From Terriglobia bacterium (GTDB lineage Bacteria; Acidobacteriota; Terriglobia; Bryobacterales; Bryobacteraceae), in the NCBI GenBank assembly GCA_020073265.1, contig JAIQFN010000045.1, forward strand, positions 1-46,058: a DNA stretch of 46,058 nucleotides, in the 5' to 3' direction. The first letter of the stretch is position 1, and each line of letters opens with the position of its first letter. A program made the position numbers and the translations under genes. Below, in pieces: positions 1-7,284 of the stretch. Below the pieces are notes generated by a model. It was not told where the DNA came from. It ran no database searches and was given only the letters and a program-made list of their open reading frames with translations.

Positions 1-239
1 GTCAGGCGGCTCTTGTAACGCGCGGCGGTGTTCTTTTTGATGATGCCCCACTTGGCGGAGCGGTCGATGAGGGAAAACGTTGCCGGAAGCGCGGCCGTGG
101 CCGACTTCGCGTCCTTGTGTTCGATGAGACGCCGCAGCGAGCGGATCTGGTGGCGGAGCCGCGTCTTGCGCAGACGGTTCACCACCGTCTTGCGCTTGGT
201 CTGTCGCACCCGTTTGAGGGCGGATAAGGTATTTGCCAT
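1..239 (-). CDS. rpsT: 30S ribosomal protein S20 (3' end cut by window edge)
   Basis: The minus-strand frame starts at ATG 239 and reads [20 protein letters not shown], the hallmark basic N-terminus of S20, a 16S rRNA-binding protein of the small subunit. About 79 residues are visible, rich in Lys and Arg and predicted to be helical. They continue through [20 protein letters not shown], the conserved 'K.G.I.KN.A.R.KSRL' segment, and are cut off by the window start. Only the last few residues are missing. An AGGA motif lies upstream of the ATG on the minus strand. Nothing odd is seen. Confidence 0.95.
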   Translation of the reverse strand, partial: MANTLSALKRVRQTKRKTVVNRLRKTRLRHQIRSLRRLIEHKDAKSATAALPATFSLIDRSAKWGIIKKNTAARYKSRL

Positions 240-336
240 TCGCTAACTTGAATCCTTCGAGTAGTGTGCAGTTTCCAGAATAGCCCAGCGCGGGCCAAAA
301 CTCAACGCGCGCAGCCCGGCCGCGCTAGCAGCGCAT

Positions 337-837
337 TCACTCGCCCAGCACCGGCTCGTAGGCTTCGTCGGGCCGCGGCCGCAGGTTCGGATTGCGCATC
401 AGGATGCGCGCGCAGGTGTTCCAGCGCAGCACCGCGTCGTCATTGGACGGCGGATGGATGGCCGCGGCTTTGTCGTAACACTCCATGGCTTGGCGGAAGG
501 CTTCGTAAGCGGTGAAAGCCGCATTGGGTGACGCCTTGCGGAGCTGCGCGTGCGCCGCCCGCTCCCAGATGATGCCGGCATAGTATTGCTGCTCGTATTC
601 GCCTTTGAGGCGCGGCAGGATCTCGCGAGCTTTGGCCGGACCGGCGCCGTGCCCGAATTGGTCCGTCAGCGCCAGCAGCAGCATCACCAGGGCCTGCTGG
701 TTTCCGGGATCGGCGTGCAGCACATCCAGGCAGATGCTTTCGGCGAGTGAAGGCTCATTCAACAGCCGGTATCGTTCCGCTTTCTCGAGCGCTTCGGAAA
801 TGCCGCTCTTGGAAATGGTTTTCAATTCGAACTGCAT
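337..837 (-). CDS. TPR-like small protein
   Basis: A protein of about 166 residues starting MQFELKTISKSGISEALEKA. The ATG at 837 is preceded by AAAAGGAACACGCC, a good ribosome-binding site. An upstream in-frame ATG at 915 would add a basic stretch of unlike composition and was not used. Residues 15-95 look like helical tetratricopeptide repeats (EKAERYRLLNEPSLAESICLD, then a second unit with DPGNQQALVMLLLALTDQ), and a later helix pair carries YDKAAAIHPPSNDDA. There is no signal peptide, so it is probably a cytoplasmic scaffold or protein-interaction module. The partner is unknown. It is divergent from the S9 peptidase gene. Confidence 0.8.
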   Translation of the reverse strand: MQFELKTISKSGISEALEKAERYRLLNEPSLAESICLDVLHADPGNQQALVMLLLALTDQFGHGAGPAKAREILPRLKGEYEQQYYAGIIWERAAHAQLRKASPNAAFTAYEAFRQAMECYDKAAAIHPPSNDDAVLRWNTCARILMRNPNLRPRPDEAYEPVLGE

Positions 838-914
838 GGCGTGTTCCTTTTGGCTTCTATTAGCATAATCGCACTCGGGTTGCCGTCGCGAACGCGCCTC
901 GCGGCGGGCTGGCA

Positions 915-920
915 TACAAT
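915..920 (+). promoter_or_regulatory. -10 box for leaderless S9 peptidase gene
   Basis: TACAAT lies exactly 8 nt before ATG 929 and no Shine-Dalgarno sequence separates them, so the transcript probably starts at or next to the start codon. No convincing -35 box is seen. The same spacing recurs at several other genes in the window. Confidence 0.5.
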
Positions 921-928
921 CGAGTCAT

Positions 929-2980
929 ATGCCGCTGCCACGCTCCTTGTGCCTGCTGTTGGCGCTGGCGCTCAGCCTGAGCGCGCAGAAGCAGCCCTTC
1001 GACGTGCAGGCGCTGCTCAAGATCGCGCGCATCAGCGAGCCGCAGCTCTCACCCGACGGAAAAACGGTCGCCTTCACCGTCCAAACCATCGATCTCCAAC
1101 AGAACAGCAAGCCGAAGCAGATTTACGTGGTGGCGTCCACTGGCGGCGCGCCGCGCCAGATCACCACGCAGGGCACCGGCAACGAGCGGCCGCAGTGGTC
1201 GCCCGATTCCAAGCGAATCATATTCATTTCCAACCGCGGCGGATCCTCCCAGGTCTGGATCATGAACGCGGACGGATCCGAGGCACGCCAGATCACCAGT
1301 CTGGCGACCGAAGCCGGCGGCGTCCTGGTTTCGCCCGACGGCAAGAAGCTGGTGTTCACCAGCGCAGTGTATCCGGATTGCCCGGACGACGCCTGCAACA
1401 AGACGCGTCTGGAAGCCGAGAAGAACAACAAAGTGACGGCGCACAGCTACACCACGCTGCTGTACCGGCACTGGACCGAATGGCAGACCAAGCGCCGCTC
1501 GCATCTGATGTCGGTGGATGTGGACGGCGGCCCGGCGAAGGACCTGACGCCCGGCGATCGCGACGTTCTGCCTTTCTCGCTGGGCGGCCCGGACGATTAC
1601 GCCATCTCGCCGGATTCCAAAGAAGTCTGCTACGTCATGAACGGCGACGCGGTGCCCGCTACCAGCACCAACACGGACTTGTTCGTGGTCCCCATCAACG
1701 GAGGCGATTCGAAAAAGATCACGCTGAATCCCGGCGCCGATGTCAGCCCGCACTATTCTCCGGACGGCAAGTCGCTGGCCTACCGCAGCCAGCAGCGCGG
1801 CGGCTATGAGAGCGACCGCTGGCGGATGATGGTGCTCGACCGGGCCAGCGGGAAAGTCAGCGCGCTGACCGAAACACTGGATCGCTCGGTGGAGAGCTTC
1901 AATTGGTCGCCCGATTCGAACGCGCTTTTTTTCACCGTGCTCGACCGCGGCCGGCAGGCGATCGAGATGATTCCCGCCTCGGGCGGCGCCTCCCGCATCA
2001 TCGCCAGCGGCCCCAGCTCGCTCGACGACATGCAGTTTGCGAGCGACGGCAAGACCATGATCTACTCCGGCCAAAGCGGCTCGGCTCCCACCGAACTTTA
2101 TCGCGCCTCCTCCTCGGGCGGCACTCCGGTGGCGCTCACGCATCTCAACGATGCGCTGCTCTCCGGATATGCGCTCACCTCGCTCGAGGAGTTCTGGGTG
2201 GACAGCTCCGACAAAACGCGCGTCCAGAGCTTCGTCGTCAAGCCTCCTAATTTCCAGGCGAATCGAAAATATCCGGTTCTGTTCTTGATCCACGGCGGGC
2301 CGGAAGGCGAATGGGGCGAGAACTGGACCTACCGCTGGAACGCCCAGATCTTTGCGTCGGCCGGCTACGTGATCGTCATGCCCAATCCGCGGGGATCGTA
2401 CGGATACGGGCAGAAGTTTACCGAAGAAATCAAAGACGACTGGGGCGGCAAGGTGTACGACGACCTGATGGCGGTGGTCGACTACGTGACAGCGCTGCCG
2501 TATGCCGATTCCAACCGCATGGCGGCGGCGGGCGGCTCCTACGGCGGCTACATGATCGACTGGATGCTCGGCCACACACAGCGCTTCAAGGCGTTCGTCT
2601 CGCACGCCGGCGTCTTCGATCTGCGCAGCATGTTCGGCGGCACCGAGGAGCTGTGGTTTCCGCTGTGGGAATTCAGCGGCACGCCCTGGGACAATCCGGA
2701 ATCGTATGCGAAATGGTCGCCCAGCTATTTCGTGAAGGACTTTCATACGCCCACGCTGGTGATCGCCGGCGAGCAGGATTTCCGCGTCCCCTACACGCAG
2801 GGCCTGCAGCTTTTCACCGCGTTGCAGCTTCAAAAGGTGCCGTCCAAGCTGCTCGAGTTTCCGGACGAAGGGCACTGGATCCTGAAGCCGCAGAACAGCG
2901 TGCTCTGGTACAACACGTTTCTCGACTGGATCGGCGAGTGGACGAAAACGTCCGCTCCGGCCTCGCCTCCGGCGCGCTAG
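929..2980 (+). CDS. Secreted S9 family (prolyl oligopeptidase/DPP-IV-like) peptidase
   Basis: A 683-residue serine peptidase. Residues 1-20 form a signal peptide (MPLPRSLCLLLALALSLSAQ), so it acts outside the cytoplasm. Residues 30-420 form a TolB/WD40-like beta-propeller with repeated 'SPDGK/SPDSK' motifs (SPDGKTVAF, SPDSKRIIF, SPDGKSLAY). Residues 450-675 are the alpha/beta-hydrolase domain. The nucleophile is Ser537 in GGSYGGYM, the acid is Asp617 in GEQDFRVP and the base is His649 in DEGHW. HGGPEGEW near residue 455 forms the oxyanion region. The family cleaves peptides after proline or removes acylated or N-terminal dipeptides. The exact specificity cannot be read here. All catalytic residues are present and the length is normal. 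Confidence 0.93.
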   Translation: MPLPRSLCLLLALALSLSAQKQPFDVQALLKIARISEPQLSPDGKTVAFTVQTIDLQQNSKPKQIYVVASTGGAPRQITTQGTGNERPQWSPDSKRIIFISNRGGSSQVWIMNADGSEARQITSLATEAGGVLVSPDGKKLVFTSAVYPDCPDDACNKTRLEAEKNNKVTAHSYTTLLYRHWTEWQTKRRSHLMSVDVDGGPAKDLTPGDRDVLPFSLGGPDDYAISPDSKEVCYVMNGDAVPATSTNTDLFVVPINGGDSKKITLNPGADVSPHYSPDGKSLAYRSQQRGGYESDRWRMMVLDRASGKVSALTETLDRSVESFNWSPDSNALFFTVLDRGRQAIEMIPASGGASRIIASGPSSLDDMQFASDGKTMIYSGQSGSAPTELYRASSSGGTPVALTHLNDALLSGYALTSLEEFWVDSSDKTRVQSFVVKPPNFQANRKYPVLFLIHGGPEGEWGENWTYRWNAQIFASAGYVIVMPNPRGSYGYGQKFTEEIKDDWGGKVYDDLMAVVDYVTALPYADSNRMAAAGGSYGGYMIDWMLGHTQRFKAFVSHAGVFDLRSMFGGTEELWFPLWEFSGTPWDNPESYAKWSPSYFVKDFHTPTLVIAGEQDFRVPYTQGLQLFTALQLQKVPSKLLEFPDEGHWILKPQNSVLWYNTFLDWIGEWTKTSAPASPPAR

Positions 2981-3041
2981 AAGGAATTGAAACACATGCC
3001 TCTTATGCTGCCGTCGAGCAGGTGGATTTCGCTGCGCGGCG

Positions 3042-3060
3042 TGTGTCACAATGTGTCACA
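3042..3060 (+). promoter_or_regulatory. Tandem TGTGTCACA operator with -10 of the toxin-antitoxin operon
   Basis: TGTGTCACA, itself an odd palindrome (TGTG-T-CACA), occurs at 3042-3050 and again at 3052-3060, one helical turn apart. The second copy ends in the A of the antitoxin ATG (3060). CACAAT (3047-3052), 7 nt before that ATG, is a plausible -10 box. Phd/YefM antitoxins are known to autorepress through short tandem palindromes, so this is a likely operator. That role is inferred. Confidence 0.55.
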
Positions 3061-3287
3061 TGAAGCGAGCTACAGTCCGCGAACTTCACCTGCAGACTAG
3101 CGCGATCGTCCGGGCGGTCGCCGAGGGAGAATCCTACCTGATCGAGAAGCTGGGTGTGCCCGTCGCGGAATTGCGGCCGTGCGGGCAATTGCCACGGACT
3201 CGGCGGCTCCCCGACCGCGAGTCGCTCATTTCGAAGATGCGTCGCGTCAAAGATAGCGGCCGAATCCTCGAACAGGACCGCTCTTGA
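3060..3287 (+). CDS. Antitoxin, Phd/YefM type
   Basis: A small protein of 75 residues, MKRATVRELHLQTSAIVRAV followed by AEGESYLIEKLGVPVAELRP. This is the Phd/YefM fold signature: an N-terminal DNA-binding beta-alpha unit, then the 'G..v.i...G.pvA.l.p' strand pair. The C-terminal part (from about residue 45) is charged and likely disordered until it wraps around the toxin. ATG 3060 is chosen over ATG 3051 because the tandem operator and -10 box end there. Its TGA stop overlaps the TTG start of the toxin in a TTGA tetramer (3284-3287), implying translational coupling. Confidence 0.8.
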   Translation: MKRATVRELHLQTSAIVRAVAEGESYLIEKLGVPVAELRPCGQLPRTRRLPDRESLISKMRRVKDSGRILEQDRS

Positions 3288-3715
3288 GGCTTTATTTCGA
3301 TACAGCCTACGTCGCCAAGTGTTACTTGAACGAAACGGATGCCAAAGCAGTGCGAAAACTCGCAACCCGGGCTACCGGCTTGTACTCCTCCGCATGGTGC
3401 ATACCCGAACTGGCCTGCGTCTTCCAGCGCCAGATTCGTGAATCTCGCCTAAGCAAGGCCGAGGCGGCGCAGGTGCGCGCTCTCTTTCTCGAGGACGTGG
3501 GAAACGGGGTGTGGTCTTTGTTGCCCTTGTCGGAGAGCTTCTTGCATCGTGTAGAGTCGCTCGTTGCTTCTTTACCAACATCTCTGTATCTTCGCGCCGG
3601 CGACGCGATTCATCTGGCCGCGGCGCAAGGCGCGGGGTTCTCCGATATCTGGTCCAATGATCGAAGGTTGCTAGACGCTGCGGCCGGTTTCGGTTTGACG
3701 GGCCGCTCGGTTTAG
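3284..3715 (+). CDS. PIN-domain toxin, VapC type
   Basis: A 143-residue PIN-domain ribonuclease. The acidic metal-binding residues expected for the fold are present: Asp6 (LYFDTAYVAKCYL), Glu42 (IPELA), Asp107 (RAGDAIHLAAA) and Asp126 (WSNDRRLL). VapC toxins cleave structured RNA such as tRNA with Mg2+ and are held inactive by the antitoxin encoded just upstream. The start is TTG at 3284, overlapping the antitoxin stop. The region looks lower in GC than its neighbours, which fits horizontal acquisition of the module, though this is only an impression. The length is at the usual size for VapC. Confidence 0.87.
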   Translation: MRLYFDTAYVAKCYLNETDAKAVRKLATRATGLYSSAWCIPELACVFQRQIRESRLSKAEAAQVRALFLEDVGNGVWSLLPLSESFLHRVESLVASLPTSLYLRAGDAIHLAAAQGAGFSDIWSNDRRLLDAAAGFGLTGRSV

Positions 3716-3762
3716 CTGACAGTTCGGCCGTGTCTCCATGAATTTCCGCGGCCTCAATCTGA

Positions 3763-3768
3763 TATACT
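3763..3768 (+). promoter_or_regulatory. Possible -10 box before the Cys-pair protein
   Basis: TATACT sits 25 nt before ATG 3794. No clear -35 box is present. Weak evidence. Confidence 0.3.
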
Positions 3769-3793
3769 CGGCCAAGATTCCGGGTTTTTTCCT

Positions 3794-4108
3794 ATGTCCG
3801 ATTTCCGCCTAGGGGACGTCATCGACGATCACTGCATAAAGTGCCGCCGGATTACCAATCATGCCATCGTTTCGCTGGTGAACAGCGCTCCGGCCAAGGT
3901 CCGCTGCCGGACCTGCTATCACGATCACGACTATCGCCACGAGCAGGCGCCCCCTTCCAAGAAAGACCTGAAGAAGCAGGAATTGTTCAACGAAGTGCTG
4001 GCTTCCGCGGTGCCGGCGCCGGTCGACGGCGGTGACCTGGTCGACGCTGCCCACGCGGAGGAGTCGTCGAAATCCAAGAAAGCCAAGGCGCGCAGCAAGA
4101 AGGCGTGA
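3794..4108 (+). CDS. Small protein with two CxxC pairs (putative zinc ribbon)
   Basis: A 104-residue protein, MSDFRLGDVIDDHCIKCRRI and onward. Cys14/Cys17 (HCIKC) and a second pair in VRCRTCYHDHDYRH are spaced like a zinc ribbon and are followed by a His-rich turn. The C-terminal 50 residues are charged and end in a Lys/Ala-rich tail (SSKSKKAKARSKKA), which suggests nucleic-acid contact or disorder. I do not recognise a named family. It is translationally coupled to the downstream methyltransferase through a GTGA overlap at 4105-4108, so the two are one operon. The function is unknown. Confidence 0.75.
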   Translation: MSDFRLGDVIDDHCIKCRRITNHAIVSLVNSAPAKVRCRTCYHDHDYRHEQAPPSKKDLKKQELFNEVLASAVPAPVDGGDLVDAAHAEESSKSKKAKARSKKA

Positions 4109-4860
4109 CCTCGTCCTCCTGGGATCCGCAGCGCTACCAAGGCAGGCATTCCTACGTGTGGCAGTTCGGCGAGAGTCTGCTCGAATTGCTCCAACCGCGC
4201 CCCGGCGAGCGGATTCTGGATGTCGGCTGCGGCACCGGACAATTGACCGCCGAGATCGCCCGCTCCGGCGCCGAGGTTACCGGCCTGGACAATTCTCCGG
4301 ACATGCTGGCGCAGGCGCGAAAGAATTATCCGCAACTCAAATTCGTGGCCGCCGATGCCGCGGGCTTTCAGGTCCCCGAGCCGTTCGACGCGGTGTTCTC
4401 CAACGCGGCCCTGCACTGGGTCAAGGATCAGCCCGCCGCGGCCGCATCCATCGCGCGCGCGCTTAAGCCCGGCGGACGATTCGTCACCGAGCTCGGCGGC
4501 AAGGGTTGTATCGCTTCCATCATTTCGGCCATGCGCGACGTCTTCGGCGCCGAAGCCGACCAGCGTCGTCCCTGGACCTTCCCCAGCATCGGCGAATTCG
4601 CGCCGCTGCTCGAACAACACGGCCTGGAAGTTCGACAGGCCAGCCTGTTTGACCGGCCGACTCCGGTGGAGGGGGAACACGGCCTCGAGGACTGGCTGCG
4701 GATGTTCTGCTCCAGCTATTTTCGCGGTCTCTCGCCGGAGCAGACTCGCGACGCGCTCCGGGCGCTGGCAGACCGCTTGCGTCCGGCGTTGTACCGCGAC
4801 GGTGTCTGGACGCTCGACTATCGCCGCCTGCGCGTCGTCGCGGTGAAGCCGAACCGCTAG
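4105..4860 (+). CDS. Class I SAM-dependent methyltransferase (trans-aconitate methyltransferase-like)
   Basis: 251 residues with a Rossmann-type methyltransferase core. Motif I is ILDVGCGTGQLTAEIA (about residues 37-52). GLDNSPDMLAQAR supplies the acidic ribose-binding loop, FVAADAAGF is motif II and FDAVFSNAALHWVKD is motif IV. The order and the HWVKD segment resemble Tam/UbiE-type small-molecule methyltransferases. The substrate cannot be assigned. The GTG start overlaps the TGA of the previous gene. Its TAG stop (4858-4860) coincides with the left terminus of the inverted-repeat element. Confidence 0.88.
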   Translation: MTSSSWDPQRYQGRHSYVWQFGESLLELLQPRPGERILDVGCGTGQLTAEIARSGAEVTGLDNSPDMLAQARKNYPQLKFVAADAAGFQVPEPFDAVFSNAALHWVKDQPAAAASIARALKPGGRFVTELGGKGCIASIISAMRDVFGAEADQRRPWTFPSIGEFAPLLEQHGLEVRQASLFDRPTPVEGEHGLEDWLRMFCSSYFRGLSPEQTRDALRALADRLRPALYRDGVWTLDYRRLRVVAVKPNR

Positions 4861-4991
4861 GCGCTTGCTGAAAACCCGCGTTACCACTCCCTAACGGTCG
4901 CGGCTCAGAATGGGCGTTCTGCGTTCATGGCCACTTACAGAGCCGTGACCGTTAGGGAGCGGGTGCGACATATGGTTGCAGCAAGCCGCTA
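4858..4991. mobile_element. MITE-like inverted-repeat element, copy 1
   Basis: A non-coding 134-bp near-palindrome between two convergent genes. The outer ends are TAGGCGCTTGCTGAAAA and, inverted, TAGCGGCTTGCTGC. Inside is a second inverted pair: CTCCCTAACGGTCGCGGCTC (4888-4907) and, inverted, GAGCC.TGACCGTTAGGGAGC (4950-4970). A homologous copy in opposite orientation lies at 45752-45889. Both are bounded by TA dinucleotides, as expected for an element that targets TA. The TA+G ends form the TAG stop of the methyltransferase (4858-4860) and, on the minus strand, of the permease (4991-4989). The strong secondary structure may also act as a two-way terminator. Confidence 0.8.
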
Positions 4992-7247
4992 GGTTTTCCG
5001 CAGCTCGTTCTTCAGGTCCTTGAGCACGTCCTGGCTTTCACCTTCCGTTAAATCACGCTCCAGCCGCCGCAACGCCAGCCCCACGATGTCGCGATGATGC
5101 AGCTTGGAACCGACTTCGTCGGCATCGCTCAATCGCAGCCACAGCTCGTGCAGCCGGTCGACGTCTTCGGGCCACAAGCGCGGCGGATGCGGCCCCAGGT
5201 TGACGAAAACGGAGGGCCGGTCCGGACTGATGATCTCGAGCGAGAAAGCATGGCGCGGCTCCGGCAGATGCTCCCAGGCCAGGCCGATCTTGCGCGCCAG
5301 CTCTTCCGACGTCATGCGCGCCGATACGCCCGTGACCAGCCGCGAGGCCTTCAGCTTGGCGGCCGATTGCACCAGGGCGTCGAAAGGATTCACCGCCGGA
5401 ACCACCAGCAGCTCCACCGGCTTGCCTTCCTTCTCGGCGATCTCCACCACGTGGCTGAACAACTCCTGCTCGTAGTCGCTGAAGATCTGGTCCTCGGACA
5501 AATCGTACTCGCCCGCGCCGGTCGAAATCGTCCGCACCGTCATCACCACGATGTCGTGCCGCCGCAGGTTGGTCTTCTGCAGCACCTTCCGCAGGTGCTC
5601 CATGTTGTGGTAGTCGCGCACCGCCACCAGGACGCAGCCCGTGCGGGCATGAATGGCGGACGCGTTTACCTGCTGCTGATGGTCCAGGTTGAATTCTTCG
5701 AGCGGTTTCGTTTCCAGGTTCTGGCGCCGCCGTCTCCACTCGTTGACGCGGCCCGACACGGTGAACAGCACGAACAGCACTAGCGTGAATGATATGCCGT
5801 AGATGGTGGCGATCTGCTTGGTGAACAGGTTCGCGATCGCGACAAACCCGAGGACTAGAGTGGTGGTTCCCAATCCAAACGGAATTTCCACGGACCCGAT
5901 CCGGAAATTGAACGGGAACTTGTACTCCTGGTCGTGACGCTGGTAGCGCAGCGCCAGCACGCCCAGCGACTTCAAGAAAAAGCTCCACACCACGCCGAAC
6001 GCGTAGGCTTCACCCAGCAGGTAAACATCGCCGCGGCTGGCCACGATGGTCGCCAACTGCAGCAGCGTGATGAGATTGATGATCCGAAAAGTGGTTCCGA
6101 AGCGTTTGTGCGGGCGCCGGAACCAATCCAGCAGGACGCCGTCCTCGGCGACGCGGTTCAAAATGCCGTTGGCCCCGATGATGGACGTATTCACGGCCCC
6201 CGACAGGATCAGAGTGCCGACGATAACGACAAAAATGTGGAAGCCAAGCTTCAATAGCTCCGGGCCCGCCAGTTGCATCGCGAGGCCGCCCAGCAGGTTA
6301 TTCGCATATTTGGTGCGTATGTCGTCGGAGCTGATAATCAACGTCGCCAGCACCGTGATTACGCCCGTGCAAATGGTGGCGTACCAGCAGACGATGTTGG
6401 CGGTGATGCGCAGATTCTTCATCTTGGGGTACGCGATTTCGCGATACACCTGCGCCAAGGTTTCAAACCCGCTCATCGAAAGCAGGGCGTGTCCGAAAGC
6501 GATGAGCATCGCGATGGCGGGAATGCTGGGCCACTTGGTGCCCTTGAGCCAACCGAGCGCATCGCTGCCGAACTGCAGATTGCGCGGCAGCGGGGGCGGG
6601 GGAACATTGACGTGGCCACGCAAGAAGATCGTCAGCGGGCACCAGATCAACAGAGCCACCACCATGACGGTGGTGATTTGCATGATGCGCAGCGCCTTAC
6701 CGCTCGATTCGTGAATGCCCTTGACGTTCATCCACCAGAAGTAGATGGTCACGATGACCGCAAAGAAAGCCGCAAAATAGTTGACGTTGAACGGGAACGA
6801 CTGGCCGAGCATCTTCGCGATCTCGTCCAGCAAATGGCCCAGATACTGGCCCGCGCTGACTACGCTGATCGGCCCGGTGAGAACGTAGTCGAACACCAGC
6901 GCCGATACCGACAGCCGCGCCATGAACGGCCCCATGCTATCCTTCACCACGATGTACACGCCGCCGCGCACAAACATGCTGCAGCTCTCCATGTACACCG
7001 AGCGCACCGCGAAGCTGAACAGCATCACGCCCAGCACGAACCAAGGGGCCGCCGGACCAACGGCGGTCGCTGCAATGCCGCCCGCGTAAAACGACGAGGA
7101 GGCCAGATCCGCCAGAACGATGGATGCTCCCCGCCAGAAGCTGATGAATGACAGCGCTACGGTGGTCGCCACCACGACCTTGGCGGTGTTCGTGGTGGGT
7201 CTGCTACCGTCTGGTGACATCAGCGAGGGACGATTCCCCAGTTCCAT
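4989..7247 (-). CDS. APC-superfamily permease with cytoplasmic USP-like domain
   Basis: 752 residues. Residues 25-500 hold about 12 hydrophobic segments of the amino acid-polyamine-organocation fold. TM1 carries the broken-helix region IVLADLASSSFYAGG, and TM6 is near SMSGFETLAQVYREIAYPK. Residues 500-510 form a positive cytosolic stop (RVNEWRRRRQN). Residues 535-680 resemble a universal-stress-protein/nucleotide-binding fold (TGCVLVAVRDYHNMEHLRKV, then VELLVVPAVNPFDALVQSA). The substrate could be amino acids, or potassium as in KimA-type members of the superfamily. The sequence does not settle this. The ATG at 7247 has a weak GGA upstream. The TAG stop lies in the terminus of the MITE-like element. 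Confidence 0.87.
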   Translation of the reverse strand: MELGNRPSLMSPDGSRPTTNTAKVVVATTVALSFISFWRGASIVLADLASSSFYAGGIAATAVGPAAPWFVLGVMLFSFAVRSVYMESCSMFVRGGVYIVVKDSMGPFMARLSVSALVFDYVLTGPISVVSAGQYLGHLLDEIAKMLGQSFPFNVNYFAAFFAVIVTIYFWWMNVKGIHESSGKALRIMQITTVMVVALLIWCPLTIFLRGHVNVPPPPLPRNLQFGSDALGWLKGTKWPSIPAIAMLIAFGHALLSMSGFETLAQVYREIAYPKMKNLRITANIVCWYATICTGVITVLATLIISSDDIRTKYANNLLGGLAMQLAGPELLKLGFHIFVVIVGTLILSGAVNTSIIGANGILNRVAEDGVLLDWFRRPHKRFGTTFRIINLITLLQLATIVASRGDVYLLGEAYAFGVVWSFFLKSLGVLALRYQRHDQEYKFPFNFRIGSVEIPFGLGTTTLVLGFVAIANLFTKQIATIYGISFTLVLFVLFTVSGRVNEWRRRRQNLETKPLEEFNLDHQQQVNASAIHARTGCVLVAVRDYHNMEHLRKVLQKTNLRRHDIVVMTVRTISTGAGEYDLSEDQIFSDYEQELFSHVVEIAEKEGKPVELLVVPAVNPFDALVQSAAKLKASRLVTGVSARMTSEELARKIGLAWEHLPEPRHAFSLEIISPDRPSVFVNLGPHPPRLWPEDVDRLHELWLRLSDADEVGSKLHHRDIVGLALRRLERDLTEGESQDVLKDLKNELRKT

Positions 7248-7284
7248 TTTACGTCCGGCACAGTTTCTATCCTACGATGAGCAT

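Noticed and set aside
1049-3049. Long leftward open frame opposite the S9 peptidase
   Set aside because: No motifs and shadow-type composition. The plus-strand gene has a signal peptide and a full catalytic triad.
7120-7284. N-terminal extension of the CCA enzyme
   Set aside because: It would overlap the divergent permease N-terminus by over 100 bp and its sequence is unlike the family. GTG 7285 gives a normal length.
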